Both the position numbers and the translations under genes were made by a program. This document shows, piece after piece, positions 47,503 to 56,891 of a DNA stretch of 64,000 bases. This DNA is from Rathayibacter rathayi (GTDB lineage Bacteria; Actinomycetota; Actinomycetes; Actinomycetales; Microbacteriaceae), in contig NZ_CP028129.1 in NCBI RefSeq assembly GCF_004011095.1, forward strand, positions 1,364,001 to 1,428,000, in the 5' to 3' direction. How positions within the stretch are numbered: position 1 is the first letter of the stretch; each line of letters opens with the position of its first letter. A model generated the notes under the pieces. That model did not search any database. It was not told the origin of the DNA and saw nothing but the letters and a program-made list of their open reading frames with translations.

Positions 47503-49055
47503 CGGCCGAGGAGCTTCTGCAACTGCTCAAGCTCCTCCGGCGTGGGCTGTGCACCCTTCGCGCCGCCACCGCCCAGGCCGAAGCCGGAGCCGCCGGCATC
47601 ACCCGCGCGGGGGCCCGCTGTGATCGCCGCGTTCTCGGCGGCACGCTTGGCCGGGTTGCCGGACTTGCTGCTCTTTTTCTTCTGCGGCTTGGGGCGGCCC
47701 TGGTAGCCGGCGCCGGGCACCGGGCCCATTCCGGGGACGGAGGGTATGCCGCCCTTCGCGACCGTCTTCATCATCTTCGCGGCCTGCTCGAAGCGCTGCA
47801 CAAGCTGGTTGACGTCGGTGACGCTCATGCCGGAGCCGCGGGCGATGCGGAGGCGCCGAGAGCCGTTGAGCAGCTTCGGGTTCACCCGCTCCGCTTTCGT
47901 CATCGACTGGATGATCGCCTCGGTGCGCACGATCTCGCGCTCGTCGAACTGGTCGAGCTGCTCGCGCATGCCCTTCGCGCCGGGCAGCATGCCGATCATC
48001 TTCTTAATCGAGCCCATGTTGCGCAGCTGCTGCATCTGACCGAGGAAGTCGTCGAGCGTGAACGTGTCGCCCATGATCTTCTCGGCGATCTTTCGCGCCT
48101 CGTCCTCGTCGAACGCGGCCTGCGCCTGCTCGATGAGGGTGAGCACGTCGCCGAGGTCGAGGATCCGGCTCGCCATCCGGTCGGGGTGGAACTGCTCGAA
48201 GTCATCCAGCGACTCGCCGGTGGAGGCGAAGAGGATGGGACGGCCGGTGAGCGAGGCGACCGACAGGGCCGCTCCTCCGCGCGCGTCACCATCGAGCTTG
48301 GACAGGACGACACCGGTGAAGTCGACGCCCTCCTGGAAGGCCTTCGCGGTCGCCACCGCGTCCTGCCCGATCATCGCGTCGATGACGAACAACACCTCGT
48401 CGGGGACGGTGACCCGCCGGATGTCGGCGGCCTGCTTCATCATGTCGGCGTCGACGCCGAGCCGTCCCGCCGTGTCGATGATGACGGTGTCGTACTGCTT
48501 GTCGGTCGCGAAGCGGATCGCGTTCTGCGCCACCTTCACCGGGTTCCCGACGCCGTTGCCCGGCTCGGGCGCGTAAACCGCGACTCCGGCCTGCTCGCCG
48601 ACGACCTGCAACTGCTGCACCGCATTGGGGCGCTGGAGGTCGGCCGCGACCAGAAGCGGGGTGTGTCCGTCCTTGCCGAGGTACTTGCCGAGCTTGCCGG
48701 CGAGAGTCGTCTTGCCCGCGCCCTGGAGGCCGGCGAGCATGATGACCGTCGGCGGGCGCTTGGCGAACTCCAGGCGACGGGACTGCCCGCCGAGGATCGC
48801 GACGAGTTCCTCGTTGACGATCTGGACGACCTGCTGCGCCGGGTTGAGCGCCTTATTGACCTCGTCGCCGAGGGCGCGCTCGCGCACCCTCCCGGTGAAC
48901 TCCTTCACGACCTCGAGCGCGACATCGGCGTCGAGCAGGGCACGCCGGATCTCGCGGACGGTGCCGTCGACGTCCGAGGCCGACAGCTTTCCCTTCGTGC
49001 GGAGGTTCTTGAAGGTCTCGACGAGTCGATCGGAGAGGGTGCCGAAAGTAGCCAT
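47499..49055 (-). CDS. ffh: Signal recognition particle protein Ffh
   Basis: GTPase of the signal recognition particle, which targets membrane and secreted proteins. The 518-residue protein has the N domain, the G domain with GLQGAGKTTLAGKLGKYL, DTAGRLGVDADMM and SKLDGDARGGAALS, and the methionine-rich M domain (MGSIKKMIGMLPGAKGM and SGMSVTDVNQLVQRFEQAAKMMK). The tail is Gly/Lys/Ala-rich. Its receptor ftsY lies nearby on the same strand. The ATG is at 49055. Confidence 0.97.
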   Translation of the reverse strand: MATFGTLSDRLVETFKNLRTKGKLSASDVDGTVREIRRALLDADVALEVVKEFTGRVRERALGDEVNKALNPAQQVVQIVNEELVAILGGQSRRLEFAKRPPTVIMLAGLQGAGKTTLAGKLGKYLGKDGHTPLLVAADLQRPNAVQQLQVVGEQAGVAVYAPEPGNGVGNPVKVAQNAIRFATDKQYDTVIIDTAGRLGVDADMMKQAADIRRVTVPDEVLFVIDAMIGQDAVATAKAFQEGVDFTGVVLSKLDGDARGGAALSVASLTGRPILFASTGESLDDFEQFHPDRMASRILDLGDVLTLIEQAQAAFDEDEARKIAEKIMGDTFTLDDFLGQMQQLRNMGSIKKMIGMLPGAKGMREQLDQFDEREIVRTEAIIQSMTKAERVNPKLLNGSRRLRIARGSGMSVTDVNQLVQRFEQAAKMMKTVAKGGIPSVPGMGPVPGAGYQGRPKPQKKKSSKSGNPAKRAAENAAITAGPRAGDAGGSGFGLGGGGAKGAQPTPEELEQLQKLLGR

Positions 49056-49182
49056 GATGCCCGGAATTCTACCGGAGCCCCGGCCGGACGGCGGGCAGGC
49101 GACGGGCGCGCGGCTCCACCGGAGGTGGGATCGGCGCCACGGCGCGATGCCCGACTAACTGGTCTCAGTCCAAGAACGAGGT

Positions 49183-49188
49183 TAGGGT
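49183..49188 (+). promoter_or_regulatory. -10 box of a leaderless promoter for lipB
   Basis: TAGGGT lies six bases before the GTG at 49195. Confidence 0.45.
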
Positions 49189-49194
49189 GGCCCG

Positions 49195-49854
49195 GTGATC
49201 GAGACACTCGTGGCGGGCGACTCCGCGAACCCCTTGGACTACCGCGACGGCTGGGAGCTCCAGCGCCGCCTGCACGATGAGGTGGTGGCCGGCAGCCGAC
49301 CGGACACCCTCGTGCTCTGCGAGCACGCCTCCGTCTACACGGCCGGCAAGCGCACCGAGGCACACGAGCGCCCCGTCGACGGCTCCCCCGTGGTCGACGT
49401 CGACCGCGGCGGCCGGATCACCTGGCACGGCCCCGGGCAGCTGGTCGGCTACCCGATCGTGCGGCTGAGCGAGCCAGTCGACGTGGTCGCCTACGTCCGC
49501 TCGCTGGAGGACGTGCTGATCGGGGTGCTCGAAGACCTGGACGTCCAGGGGCAGCGCGTCCGGGGGCGCTCGGGGGTGTGGATCCCCCGCGACGGTGGCG
49601 CCGTCAAGATCGCGGCGATCGGGATCCGCGTGGCCTCGGGAGTGACGATGCACGGCTTCGCGCTCAATGTCTCTAACAGCCTCGAGCCCTACTCCCGCAT
49701 CGTCGCCTGCGGTATCGCCGACGCCGGCGTGACCACACTCGAACGCGAGCGCGGCGACAGCCCGCCAATGGCGGTCGTCCGGGCCAGGGTCGTGGCACGC
49801 CTCTCGGAGGCCGCGCCCGCCTTCTCCGCCCGCGTCCAGGAGGTCGTCGCGTGA
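49195..49854 (+). CDS. lipB: Octanoyl-ACP:protein N-octanoyltransferase LipB
   Basis: Transfers octanoyl groups from acyl carrier protein to lipoyl domains, the first step of lipoate synthesis. The 219-residue protein shows [21 protein letters not shown], the catalytic Lys in [12 protein letters not shown] and the catalytic Cys in SRIVACGI. The start is GTG at 49195 after a TAGGGT box. It overlaps lipA by four bases (GTGA), so both steps of the pathway are in one operon. Confidence 0.96.
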   Translation: MIETLVAGDSANPLDYRDGWELQRRLHDEVVAGSRPDTLVLCEHASVYTAGKRTEAHERPVDGSPVVDVDRGGRITWHGPGQLVGYPIVRLSEPVDVVAYVRSLEDVLIGVLEDLDVQGQRVRGRSGVWIPRDGGAVKIAAIGIRVASGVTMHGFALNVSNSLEPYSRIVACGIADAGVTTLERERGDSPPMAVVRARVVARLSEAAPAFSARVQEVVA

Positions 49855-50837
49855 GCGCCGACGTCGGCGGCCGCAAGCTCCTGCGACTCGAGATCCGCAA
49901 CGCCGAGACGCCAATCGAGCGCAAGCCCGAGTGGATCCGCACGAAGGCCACGATGGGCCCGGAGTACCAGAAGTTGCAGTCCCTGGTGAAGAGCGAGGAG
50001 CTGCACACGGTCTGCCAGGAGGCGGGCTGCCCCAACATTTTCGAGTGCTGGGAGGACCGCGAGGCGACCTTCCTCATCGGTGGCGCCCAGTGCACCCGGC
50101 GGTGCGACTTCTGCCAGATCGACACCGGGAAGCCCGCGGACTACGACGAGGACGAGCCACGGCGGGTCGGTGAATCGGTGGCCCGGATGAACCTCCGCTA
50201 CGCGACCGTCACCGGAGTCGCGCGCGACGACCTGCCGGACGAGGGCTCCTGGCTCTACGCCGAGACGATCCGCCAGATCCACGCGCAGGCGCCCGGCACA
50301 GGTGTCGAGATCCTGGTCCCCGACTTTAGCGGACGCGCCGAGCACCTGCAGCGGGTGTTCGACGCGCGGCCCGAAGTGTTCGCACACAACGTCGAGACGG
50401 TGCCGCGCATTTTCAAGCGCATCCGCCCGGCCTTCAGCTACGAGCGCTCGCTCGACGTGCTCACCAAGGGCCGGGTGGCGGGGCTGATCACGAAGTCGAA
50501 CCTCATCCTCGGCATGGGTGAGGAGCGCGAGGAGATCTCGCAGGCGCTGCAGGACCTCTACGACGCGGGCACCGACATCGTGACGATCACGCAGTACCTC
50601 CGCCCGACGCCCCGGCACCTACCGGTGGATCGTTGGGTGCACCCGGAGGAGTTCGTCGCAATTAAGGAAGAAGCGGAAGACATCGGCTTCCTCGGCGTGC
50701 TCGCGGGGCCGCTGGTGCGCTCCTCCTACCGGGCCGGTCGCCTCTGGGCGCGCTCGATGGAGTCGAAGGGGCGGCCGGTGCCGGAGCACCTGCGCCACCT
50801 GGCCGACGCGGCGCTGGGGTTCTCGCAGGCGGTGTGA
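49851..50837 (+). CDS. lipA: Lipoyl synthase LipA
   Basis: Radical SAM enzyme that inserts two sulfurs into octanoyl-lipoyl domains. The 328-residue protein has the auxiliary cluster cysteines Cys55, Cys60 and Cys66 ([12 protein letters not shown]) and the radical SAM cluster Cys81, Cys85 and Cys88 (CTRRCDFC). The C-terminal RSSYRAGR element that binds the auxiliary cluster is present. It is translationally coupled to lipB. Confidence 0.97.
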   Translation: MSADVGGRKLLRLEIRNAETPIERKPEWIRTKATMGPEYQKLQSLVKSEELHTVCQEAGCPNIFECWEDREATFLIGGAQCTRRCDFCQIDTGKPADYDEDEPRRVGESVARMNLRYATVTGVARDDLPDEGSWLYAETIRQIHAQAPGTGVEILVPDFSGRAEHLQRVFDARPEVFAHNVETVPRIFKRIRPAFSYERSLDVLTKGRVAGLITKSNLILGMGEEREEISQALQDLYDAGTDIVTITQYLRPTPRHLPVDRWVHPEEFVAIKEEAEDIGFLGVLAGPLVRSSYRAGRLWARSMESKGRPVPEHLRHLADAALGFSQAV

Positions 50838-50853
50838 CCGCCGCGACTCCGCC

Positions 50854-50921
50854 ACAACGTCAGCTGAGAGTGGGTCTCATCCACCATCGTGGCTGAGACC
50901 CACTCTCAGCTGACGTTGTGC
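50854..50921. repeat. 27-bp perfect palindrome between lipA and ftsY
   Basis: Left arm 50854-50880 and right arm 50895-50921 are perfect inverted copies. The 14-base centre allows a further CCAC/GTGG pairing (50882-50885 with 50889-50892) after one mismatch. It begins 17 bases after the lipA stop and ends 33 bases before the ftsY stop. The arm core GAGACCCACT resembles the GAGATGCCACT core of the palindromes at 7371 and 41805. No T-run follows. Confidence 0.85.
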
Positions 50922-50954
50922 TCGCAGCGGCGCAGCGATGTCCCGCGGACAGGC

Positions 50955-51830
50955 TCAGTTGACGAGCTGCTGGGCGAAGACGTGGGGCGTGAAGCCGGTG
51001 AGATCACCGATGCCCTCGCCCTGGCCGACGAGCTTGATCGGGATGCCGGTCTTCTCCTGCACGGCCAGGACGAAGCCGCCCTTGGCGGACCCGTCGAGCT
51101 TGGTGATGACCAGGCCGGTGACGCCGGCGTGCTCGATGAACGCCTCCGCCTGGCTCAGGCCGTTCTGACCGGTGGTCGCGTCGAGCACGAGCAGGATCTC
51201 GGAGATCGGCGCCTGCTTCTCGATGACGCGCTTGATCTTGGTGAGCTCGTCCATCAGCCCGCCCTTGGTGTGCAGGCGGCCGGCCGTGTCGATGATGACC
51301 ATCTCGACTCCGGTGTCCTTCGCGAACTGCACGGTCTGGAAGGCGACGGACGCCGGATCCTGTCGTTCCTGCTGCGGGCGGACGATCTGCGCGTCGGCAC
51401 GCTGCGCCCAGGTGGCGAGCTGGTCAACGGCGGCGGCGCGGAAGGTGTCCGCGGCACCGACCACGACACTCCGGCCGTAATTGCGCAGGAACTTGGCGAA
51501 CTTACCGATGGTGGTGGTCTTGCCAACGCCGTTCACGCCGACCACGAGGATCACGGCGGGGCGCTCGCTGAGCGTGAGGGTCGTGTCGTACTTCGACAGG
51601 CGCTCCTCGAGGGACTCGCGGAGCATCCGCTGCAGGTCGCGCGGGTCGGTGGTGGAGTAGCGAGCGACCTTCGCGCGGAGGTCATCGACGATCTCCTCGG
51701 TGATGTCGGGGCCGAAATCGGCGGTGATCAGCGCCGTCTCGAGGTCGTCCCAGGTCTGGTCGTCGATCGTGCGCTTCTCGAACAGGCCGCGCAGTGCGCG
51801 ACCGAGCGACCAGGAGGTGCGTTCTGCCAT
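50955..51830 (-). CDS. ftsY: Signal recognition particle receptor FtsY
   Basis: Membrane receptor for the signal recognition particle. The 291-residue protein is a short form with little or no acidic A domain; it begins with the N domain (LGRALRGLFEKRTIDDQTWDDLE). The G domain shows VVGVNGVGKTTTIGKFAKFL, DTFRAAAVDQL, DTAGRLHTKGGLM and TKLDGSAKGGFVLAVQ. The ATG at 51830 follows a TAGCCT box by six bases. It lies downstream of smc on the same strand. Confidence 0.97.
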   Translation of the reverse strand: MAERTSWSLGRALRGLFEKRTIDDQTWDDLETALITADFGPDITEEIVDDLRAKVARYSTTDPRDLQRMLRESLEERLSKYDTTLTLSERPAVILVVGVNGVGKTTTIGKFAKFLRNYGRSVVVGAADTFRAAAVDQLATWAQRADAQIVRPQQERQDPASVAFQTVQFAKDTGVEMVIIDTAGRLHTKGGLMDELTKIKRVIEKQAPISEILLVLDATTGQNGLSQAEAFIEHAGVTGLVITKLDGSAKGGFVLAVQEKTGIPIKLVGQGEGIGDLTGFTPHVFAQQLVN

Positions 51831-51836
51831 GCGTCC

Positions 51837-51842
51837 AGGCTA
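51837..51842 (-). promoter_or_regulatory. -10 box of a leaderless promoter for ftsY
   Basis: TAGCCT on the minus strand, six bases before the ATG at 51830. Confidence 0.5.
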
Positions 51843-51957
51843 CCGGCGGGGGGCAGCGCGGGCTGCCGAGGTGCGATGTGCAGGATCGAGGGCCTGTTCG
51901 CGGCGAATCAGGCGGAGGATCGCGCTCTCTCGCGAGCATCCCCGTCGCATCGCACGG

Positions 51958-51992
51958 GGCCTGCGAATCGGACGAAGGCCTGCGAATCGGAC
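51958..51992. repeat. 16-bp direct repeat between smc and ftsY
   Basis: GGCCTGCGAATCGGAC occurs at 51958-51973 and again at 51977-51992, separated by three bases. It lies in the 204-base gap upstream of the ftsY promoter. Confidence 0.8.
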
Positions 51993-52034
51993 AGGTAGCG
52001 GCGGCGGGCGCGACGCGGAGGTGCGCGGCGCCGC

Positions 52035-55000
52035 TCAACCCGGGGGCGACGCGACGCGCTGGCCGACGACGGCCGAGACGCCGTCCTGCCGCATCGAAAC
52101 ACCGTAGAGGGCGTCGGCGATCTCCATCGTCCGCTTCTGATGCGTGATGACGATCAGCTGGCTGGAGGCGCGCAAGCCCTCGAAAATGCTCAGCAGTCGG
52201 CCGAGGTTCGCGTCGTCGAGCGCGGCCTCCACCTCGTCCATGATGTAGAACGGGCTCGGGCGAGACGTGAAGATCGCGACCATGAACGCCACCGCCGCGA
52301 GCGAGCGCTCGCCGCCGGAGAGCAGCGAGAGCCGCTCAATCTTCTTGCCCGCGGGTCGCACCGCGACCTCGATGCCGGTGGTGAGCAGATTCTCCGGGTC
52401 GGTCAGGCGGATGCTGCCCGTGCCGCCCGGGAACAGGACGGGGAAGACGTCCGCGAACGCCGCCTGCGTGTCCTCGAAGGCGGAGGCGAAGACGGTCTGC
52501 ATGGTCTCATCGAGCTCGTCGATGATGGTGAGCAAGTCGCGACGGGTCCCGGTGAGGTCGGCCAGCTGCTCGGTCAGGAACGCGTGCCGCTGCTCCAGCG
52601 CCGCGAACTCCTCCAGGGCGAGCGGATTCACGCGGCCCAGCTGTGCACGCTGCTTCTCGGCCTTCGCGAGACGCCGCCGCTGATCGTCGCGGACATACGG
52701 CCGCGGGTCCTCCTGCTCGCCCGTCTCGTCGGGGACGCCGACGTCCGGCCCGTACTCCGCCACGAGCACGTCCTCGTCGAGCCCGAGTTCGGAGCCCGCC
52801 CGCTCGAGGAGTCCGGTGAGCTGCAACCGCTTCTCATAGATCTGCAGCTCCAGGCCGTGCACGCTCTCGGTGACCGACTGGAGCCGGTCGCGCAGGGTCC
52901 CCTCCTCGCGGCGCAGGGCCTGCAGCTCGGCGTTCTGCTGCGAGCGGGCGGCTTCGGCCTCGACCAGCTCGGTCCGCGCCTGCTGCACCGAGTGGTCAAC
53001 AGAGGCGAGAACGGCGGGGAGCGCGGCGGTCACCTCGGCCGCCGCGTCGCGTTGACGGCGGCGGATGACGGCGCGGCGAGCCGCCTCGTCGGCGGCTGCC
53101 CGGTCGGCGGCCAACTGACGCGCCAGCGACTCGCCGCGGGCCTGCTCGGCCTGCACCCGCTCCTTCGCGCTCTCCACGCCCAGGCGGGTCTCAATCTCGT
53201 GCTCTCGAGCGGAGTCGACCTCGCGCTGGAGTCCGTCGCGGGCGGTTGCGTCGAGGACCGGCCGGGGCCGGGCACGCGCAGCGTCGAGGGCGGCCGTCGC
53301 CTCACCGGCGGCCCGTTCGGCGTCCCCCACCCGCTCGGAGGCGACGGCCAGAGCGTTCAATCCGCGGCCGTGCTCCGCGGTCGCCGCCTCGAGCTGGGCG
53401 CGCACGCGGCCGAGCCGCTCGGTGTGTGCGGCGCGGGCGGCATCGTGCTCTCGGAGAGCGGAGAGGGCAATCGCGGACTGCTCCTTCGCCCCGCGGAGAG
53501 CGTCGGTCTGCTCGGCCAGCTCGAAGCGGAAGCGGTCGATCCCGCCCTCCACCTCCTCCAGACGGCTGGCCGCCGAGTCGCGCTCGGAGACGAGCTCGAT
53601 GCGACTGCGCTGCCCGCCGGCGCCGGCGCTCTGCACAGCGTCCGAGACGGTAGCGCCGTCGCGAGTGACGAGGATGACTCCGGGGTCGACCTCCGCACGC
53701 AGCCGTCGCGCGACGGCGAGATCCTCGACCACGAGCACGCGCTCCAGGAGCGAGAGGACGCCGGGCGGCGCGGTCACGAGTTCGGCCGCGCGGACAGCTC
53801 CCTCGGGCACGGCGAGTTCGAGCGGCGGGCGGGCCGAGTCGGCGACCAGCAGCTCGACCCGACCGAGGTCGCGGTCCAGAGCGGCGTCCAGAGCAGCATC
53901 GGCGCGGGCGGTCGAGTCGACGAGCACGGCGTCGGCGACGGCTCCGAGGGCAGCGGCAACGGCGGCCTCGGCACCTGGCCGCACCTGGATCCGCTCGGCG
54001 ACGCGCCCGCGCACCCCGTCGATCCGCGCCGCAATCAGTTCGGCCGAGCCGTCGGAGACGTCGAGCGCGAGCGAGAGGGCTCCAGTGCGAGCGGCCAGCG
54101 CCTCGCGCTCGCGTTCGAGGGCGTGCAGCTCCTCGCGCAGCCGCTCGATCTCGCTCTCGGCGGCGGAGACCGCGGCCTGGGCGAGCTCGTAGCCCTCGTC
54201 GAGGGTGCCGTCTGGCCCGCGGTCCGCATCGCCCAGCTCGACCTCGAGGGCGTCCACCGCTCGACGCGCCGCATCCCGACGCGCACCGGCGGAGTCGAGC
54301 GTGTTCTGCGCGCGCAGCACCTCACCGCGAACGGACGCGAGGCGCGAGGCCGCGGTGTCGGCGCGCCCCGCGAGCGTGGAGAGGTCGAGGTCGTAGCGCG
54401 ACACAAGGGCCGACTGGGCGGCGATCTCCTCATCGACGGCGTCGAGGGCGGAGCGGGCGGTGAGCGTCGCGTGCTGCGCCTGCACCCAGGCGAACTCCAC
54501 GTCGAGGACCCCCTGCCGCAGGCGCTCCAGCTCGAGCCGCGCCTCCTCCACCTGCACCGGCGTGACACGCGGCTGGATCTGCGGCTGCTCGGACTCCAGC
54601 TCGAGCATCGCGAGGCGCTGTCCGGCGAGCGCCGACAGGTTGCGCAGCCGCTCCTGCACCGACTCCAGCTCGAACGTGGTCCGTCGCGCGTCGTCGACCG
54701 CGTCGCCGACCGCCTCCGCCTCGACCCGTGCGCGCCGAAGCGTGGCCTGCTCGAGCCGCTGCTGGAGCACCACCCGTTCGCTGTGCCGCTCGCTCTCGGT
54801 GCGGGCGAAGGCGTCCAGGGCACTCCGGAGGCCGACCACGTCGTCGGCGAGCAGGCGCGCCCGGGCATCGCGGACCACGGCGGCGATGGTTTGCGCCTGC
54901 CGGGCGACCTCGGCCTGGCGCCCGAGGGGCTTGAGCTGGCGGCGGATCTCGCCGGCGAGGTCGGAGAGGCGGGTGAGGTTCGCCTGCATCGCCTCAAGCT

Positions 55001-55538
55001 TGCGGAGTGTCTTCTCTTTCCGGCGGCGGTGCTTGAGGATGCCGGCCGCCTCCTCGAGGAAGCCGCGCCGCTCCTCCGGGGTGGCGCGCAACACCGCATC
55101 GAGCTGGCCCTGCCCGACGATCACATGCATCTCGCGGCCGAGACCGGAGTCGCTCAGCAGCTCCTGCACATCGAGCAGCCGGCAGCCGCGCCCGTTGATC
55201 GCGTACTCGCTGCCCCCGTTGCGGAACAGGGTGCGGGTGATCGTTACCTCGGTGTACTCGATGGGGAGCGCGCCGTCGGAGTTGTCGATGGTCAGCGCTA
55301 CCTCGGCCCGGCCGAGGGGTCCGCGGGTGGAGGTGCCCGCGAAGATGACGTCCTCCATCGTGCCGCCGCGGAGGGTCTTCGCGCCCTGCTCCCCCATCAC
55401 CCAGGCGAGCGCGTCGACGACGTTGCTCTTGCCCGAGCCGTTGGGGCCGACGACGCAGGTGACCCCCGGCTCGAAGGCAAACGTGGTCGGCTGAGCGAAG
55501 GACTTGAATCCTTTGAGGGTCAGGCTCTTCAGGTACAC
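52035..55538 (-). CDS. smc: Chromosome segregation ATPase SMC
   Basis: Condensin subunit for chromosome organisation. From the GTG at 55538 it has 1167 residues. The N-terminal head begins MYLKSLTLKGFKSFAQPTTF with Walker A VVGPNGSGKSNVVDALAWV. Two long coiled coils flank the hinge (about 490-660; LDVSDGSAELIAARIDGVRG, RAELDPGVILVTRDGATVSD-like). The C-terminal head carries the ABC signature LLSGGERSLAAVAFM and Walker B FYIMDEVEAALDDANLGR. The frame stays open up to 56216 but that part is antisense to the MoeB-like gene. GGGAGCGAGG precedes the chosen GTG. Confidence 0.96.
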   Translation of the reverse strand: MYLKSLTLKGFKSFAQPTTFAFEPGVTCVVGPNGSGKSNVVDALAWVMGEQGAKTLRGGTMEDVIFAGTSTRGPLGRAEVALTIDNSDGALPIEYTEVTITRTLFRNGGSEYAINGRGCRLLDVQELLSDSGLGREMHVIVGQGQLDAVLRATPEERRGFLEEAAGILKHRRRKEKTLRKLEAMQANLTRLSDLAGEIRRQLKPLGRQAEVARQAQTIAAVVRDARARLLADDVVGLRSALDAFARTESERHSERVVLQQRLEQATLRRARVEAEAVGDAVDDARRTTFELESVQERLRNLSALAGQRLAMLELESEQPQIQPRVTPVQVEEARLELERLRQGVLDVEFAWVQAQHATLTARSALDAVDEEIAAQSALVSRYDLDLSTLAGRADTAASRLASVRGEVLRAQNTLDSAGARRDAARRAVDALEVELGDADRGPDGTLDEGYELAQAAVSAAESEIERLREELHALEREREALAARTGALSLALDVSDGSAELIAARIDGVRGRVAERIQVRPGAEAAVAAALGAVADAVLVDSTARADAALDAALDRDLGRVELLVADSARPPLELAVPEGAVRAAELVTAPPGVLSLLERVLVVEDLAVARRLRAEVDPGVILVTRDGATVSDAVQSAGAGGQRSRIELVSERDSAASRLEEVEGGIDRFRFELAEQTDALRGAKEQSAIALSALREHDAARAAHTERLGRVRAQLEAATAEHGRGLNALAVASERVGDAERAAGEATAALDAARARPRPVLDATARDGLQREVDSAREHEIETRLGVESAKERVQAEQARGESLARQLAADRAAADEAARRAVIRRRQRDAAAEVTAALPAVLASVDHSVQQARTELVEAEAARSQQNAELQALRREEGTLRDRLQSVTESVHGLELQIYEKRLQLTGLLERAGSELGLDEDVLVAEYGPDVGVPDETGEQEDPRPYVRDDQRRRLAKAEKQRAQLGRVNPLALEEFAALEQRHAFLTEQLADLTGTRRDLLTIIDELDETMQTVFASAFEDTQAAFADVFPVLFPGGTGSIRLTDPENLLTTGIEVAVRPAGKKIERLSLLSGGERSLAAVAFMVAIFTSRPSPFYIMDEVEAALDDANLGRLLSIFEGLRASSQLIVITHQKRTMEIADALYGVSMRQDGVSAVVGQRVASPPG

Positions 55539-55609
55539 CCGGCCGCCTCGCTCCCGTCCACAACGCTCCCACGGTAGTCGATGGGGTGGCAGCGGGCCGC
55601 TGTGTCCGC

Positions 55610-55672
55610 AACCGAGGTTGAAAAGGCGCAGAACAGGGCGTTCGGGTGCTTTCGGCGCTTTCGACCTCGGTT
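55610..55672. repeat. Inverted repeat in the smc/MoeB-like divergent promoter region
   Basis: AACCGAGGTTGAAA (55610-55623) and TTTCGACCTCGGTT (55659-55672) are inverted copies with one mismatch (a wobble pair in RNA). The spacing of 35 bases is long for a terminator and the site lies between divergent starts, so an operator or paired protein sites are possible. Confidence 0.6.
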
Positions 55673-55755
55673 CCTGACACGGCAGCCTCGAAGGACGGGC
55701 TGAGATCCGGGACCGGCGAGCCCGACAACCGGTGCTGGACGTGCACACTGGAGAG

Positions 55756-56862
55756 GTGACCCCTGCTCTCGACCCGCAAGAACGTTCCGCCCCGCCGCGG
55801 ACCGCCCGAGTGCCGGTGCCACCAGGACCCCCGCTGACGGACGCCGAGCGCGAACGATTCGCGCGGCAGATCCGCCTCTCCCCGATCGGCGAGGACGGAC
55901 AGCGACGGCTGCGTAACGCGCGCGTGCTCGTGCTGGGCGCGGGCGGGATCGGCTCTCCCGTGATCACGGCGCTCGCCGCGGCAGGGATCGGACGGCTGGG
56001 CATCGTCGATGCAGATGTGGTCGAGCTCTCGAACCTGGCGCGGCAGACGGCACACGACGAGTCCGCGATCGGCGTGTCGAAGGCGGAGTCGGCGGCGGCA
56101 ACCGCGCGGCGGCTCTTCCCCGACATCGACGCGCGGGCGTTCCCCGTCGCGTTCACCTCGGCCAGCGCCGACGAGCTGATCGCGGGCTGGGACGTCGTGG
56201 TCGACGGCTTCGACACCTTCGGCGCCCGCTACCTCGCCTCCGACGCGACGACTCGGGCCGGGGTGCCGCACGTCTGGGGATCGGCACTGGGCTTCGACGG
56301 GCAGCTCTCGACGTTCTGGGCCCAGGCGCCGGGCGGAGGAGTCACGCTGCGCGCCCTCCATCCCCAGGCCCAGGATGCGGCGGACAGCTGTGCGAGCGTC
56401 GGAGTGCTCGGGGCACTGTGCGCGACGATCGGCTCGGCACTGGCGGCCGAGGTGGTGAAGCTGGTGACCGGAGTCGGGACGCCGCTGTTCGGGCGGGTGC
56501 TCCTGCACGACGCGCTGGACGGGTCGTGGAGTGAGCTGGCGTTGGCGCGGAGCGTTCCTCCGGTCGCTGCAGTACAGACGGCGCCGGGCTCGATCACGGC
56601 GGCGCAACTGCGCGGGCGGTTGTCCGGACCTCGGCCTCCGATAGTGATCGACCTGCGGGAGGACCACGAGGACCGCTCGGTGGCAGTCCCGGGCGCGAGA
56701 CGGATGCCGATGTCCCGCTTCGACCCGAGGGCGCTGCCCGCTGGCCCGCTGGTCGTGTACTGCGCATCGGGCATCCGCTCACGACTGGCCGCGGAGCGCG
56801 CGGCCGAAGCGGGAGTCGCGGTCGATTCGCTCGCGGGAGGCATGAGCGGCTGGGACGCGTGA
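55756..56862 (+). CDS. MoeB/ThiF-like adenylyltransferase with C-terminal rhodanese domain
   Basis: The family activates the C-terminus of a ubiquitin-like sulfur carrier by adenylation; here the likely partner is MoaD, encoded next door. The 368-residue protein has the Rossmann motif LVLGAGGIGSPVITALAAAG, DADVVELSNLARQ, and a C-terminal rhodanese domain with the active Cys in VVYCASGIRSRLAAERAAEAG. It lacks both zinc-binding CxxC pairs of typical MoeB. I chose the GTG at 55756; GTG codons at 55732 and 55741 are alternatives in the same frame. It converges on moaD. Confidence 0.88.
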   Translation: MTPALDPQERSAPPRTARVPVPPGPPLTDAERERFARQIRLSPIGEDGQRRLRNARVLVLGAGGIGSPVITALAAAGIGRLGIVDADVVELSNLARQTAHDESAIGVSKAESAAATARRLFPDIDARAFPVAFTSASADELIAGWDVVVDGFDTFGARYLASDATTRAGVPHVWGSALGFDGQLSTFWAQAPGGGVTLRALHPQAQDAADSCASVGVLGALCATIGSALAAEVVKLVTGVGTPLFGRVLLHDALDGSWSELALARSVPPVAAVQTAPGSITAAQLRGRLSGPRPPIVIDLREDHEDRSVAVPGARRMPMSRFDPRALPAGPLVVYCASGIRSRLAAERAAEAGVAVDSLAGGMSGWDA

Positions 56863-56891
56863 GTCGAGCGGAGCGCCGCAGGACGACCGGG

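Noticed and set aside
52140..55577. Open frame of 1145 codons on plus, antisense to smc
   Set aside because: Very GC-rich coding DNA often leaves the antisense frame open. The sequence is low-complexity Arg/Leu/Glu/Ala without any domain, and smc is unmistakable on the other strand.
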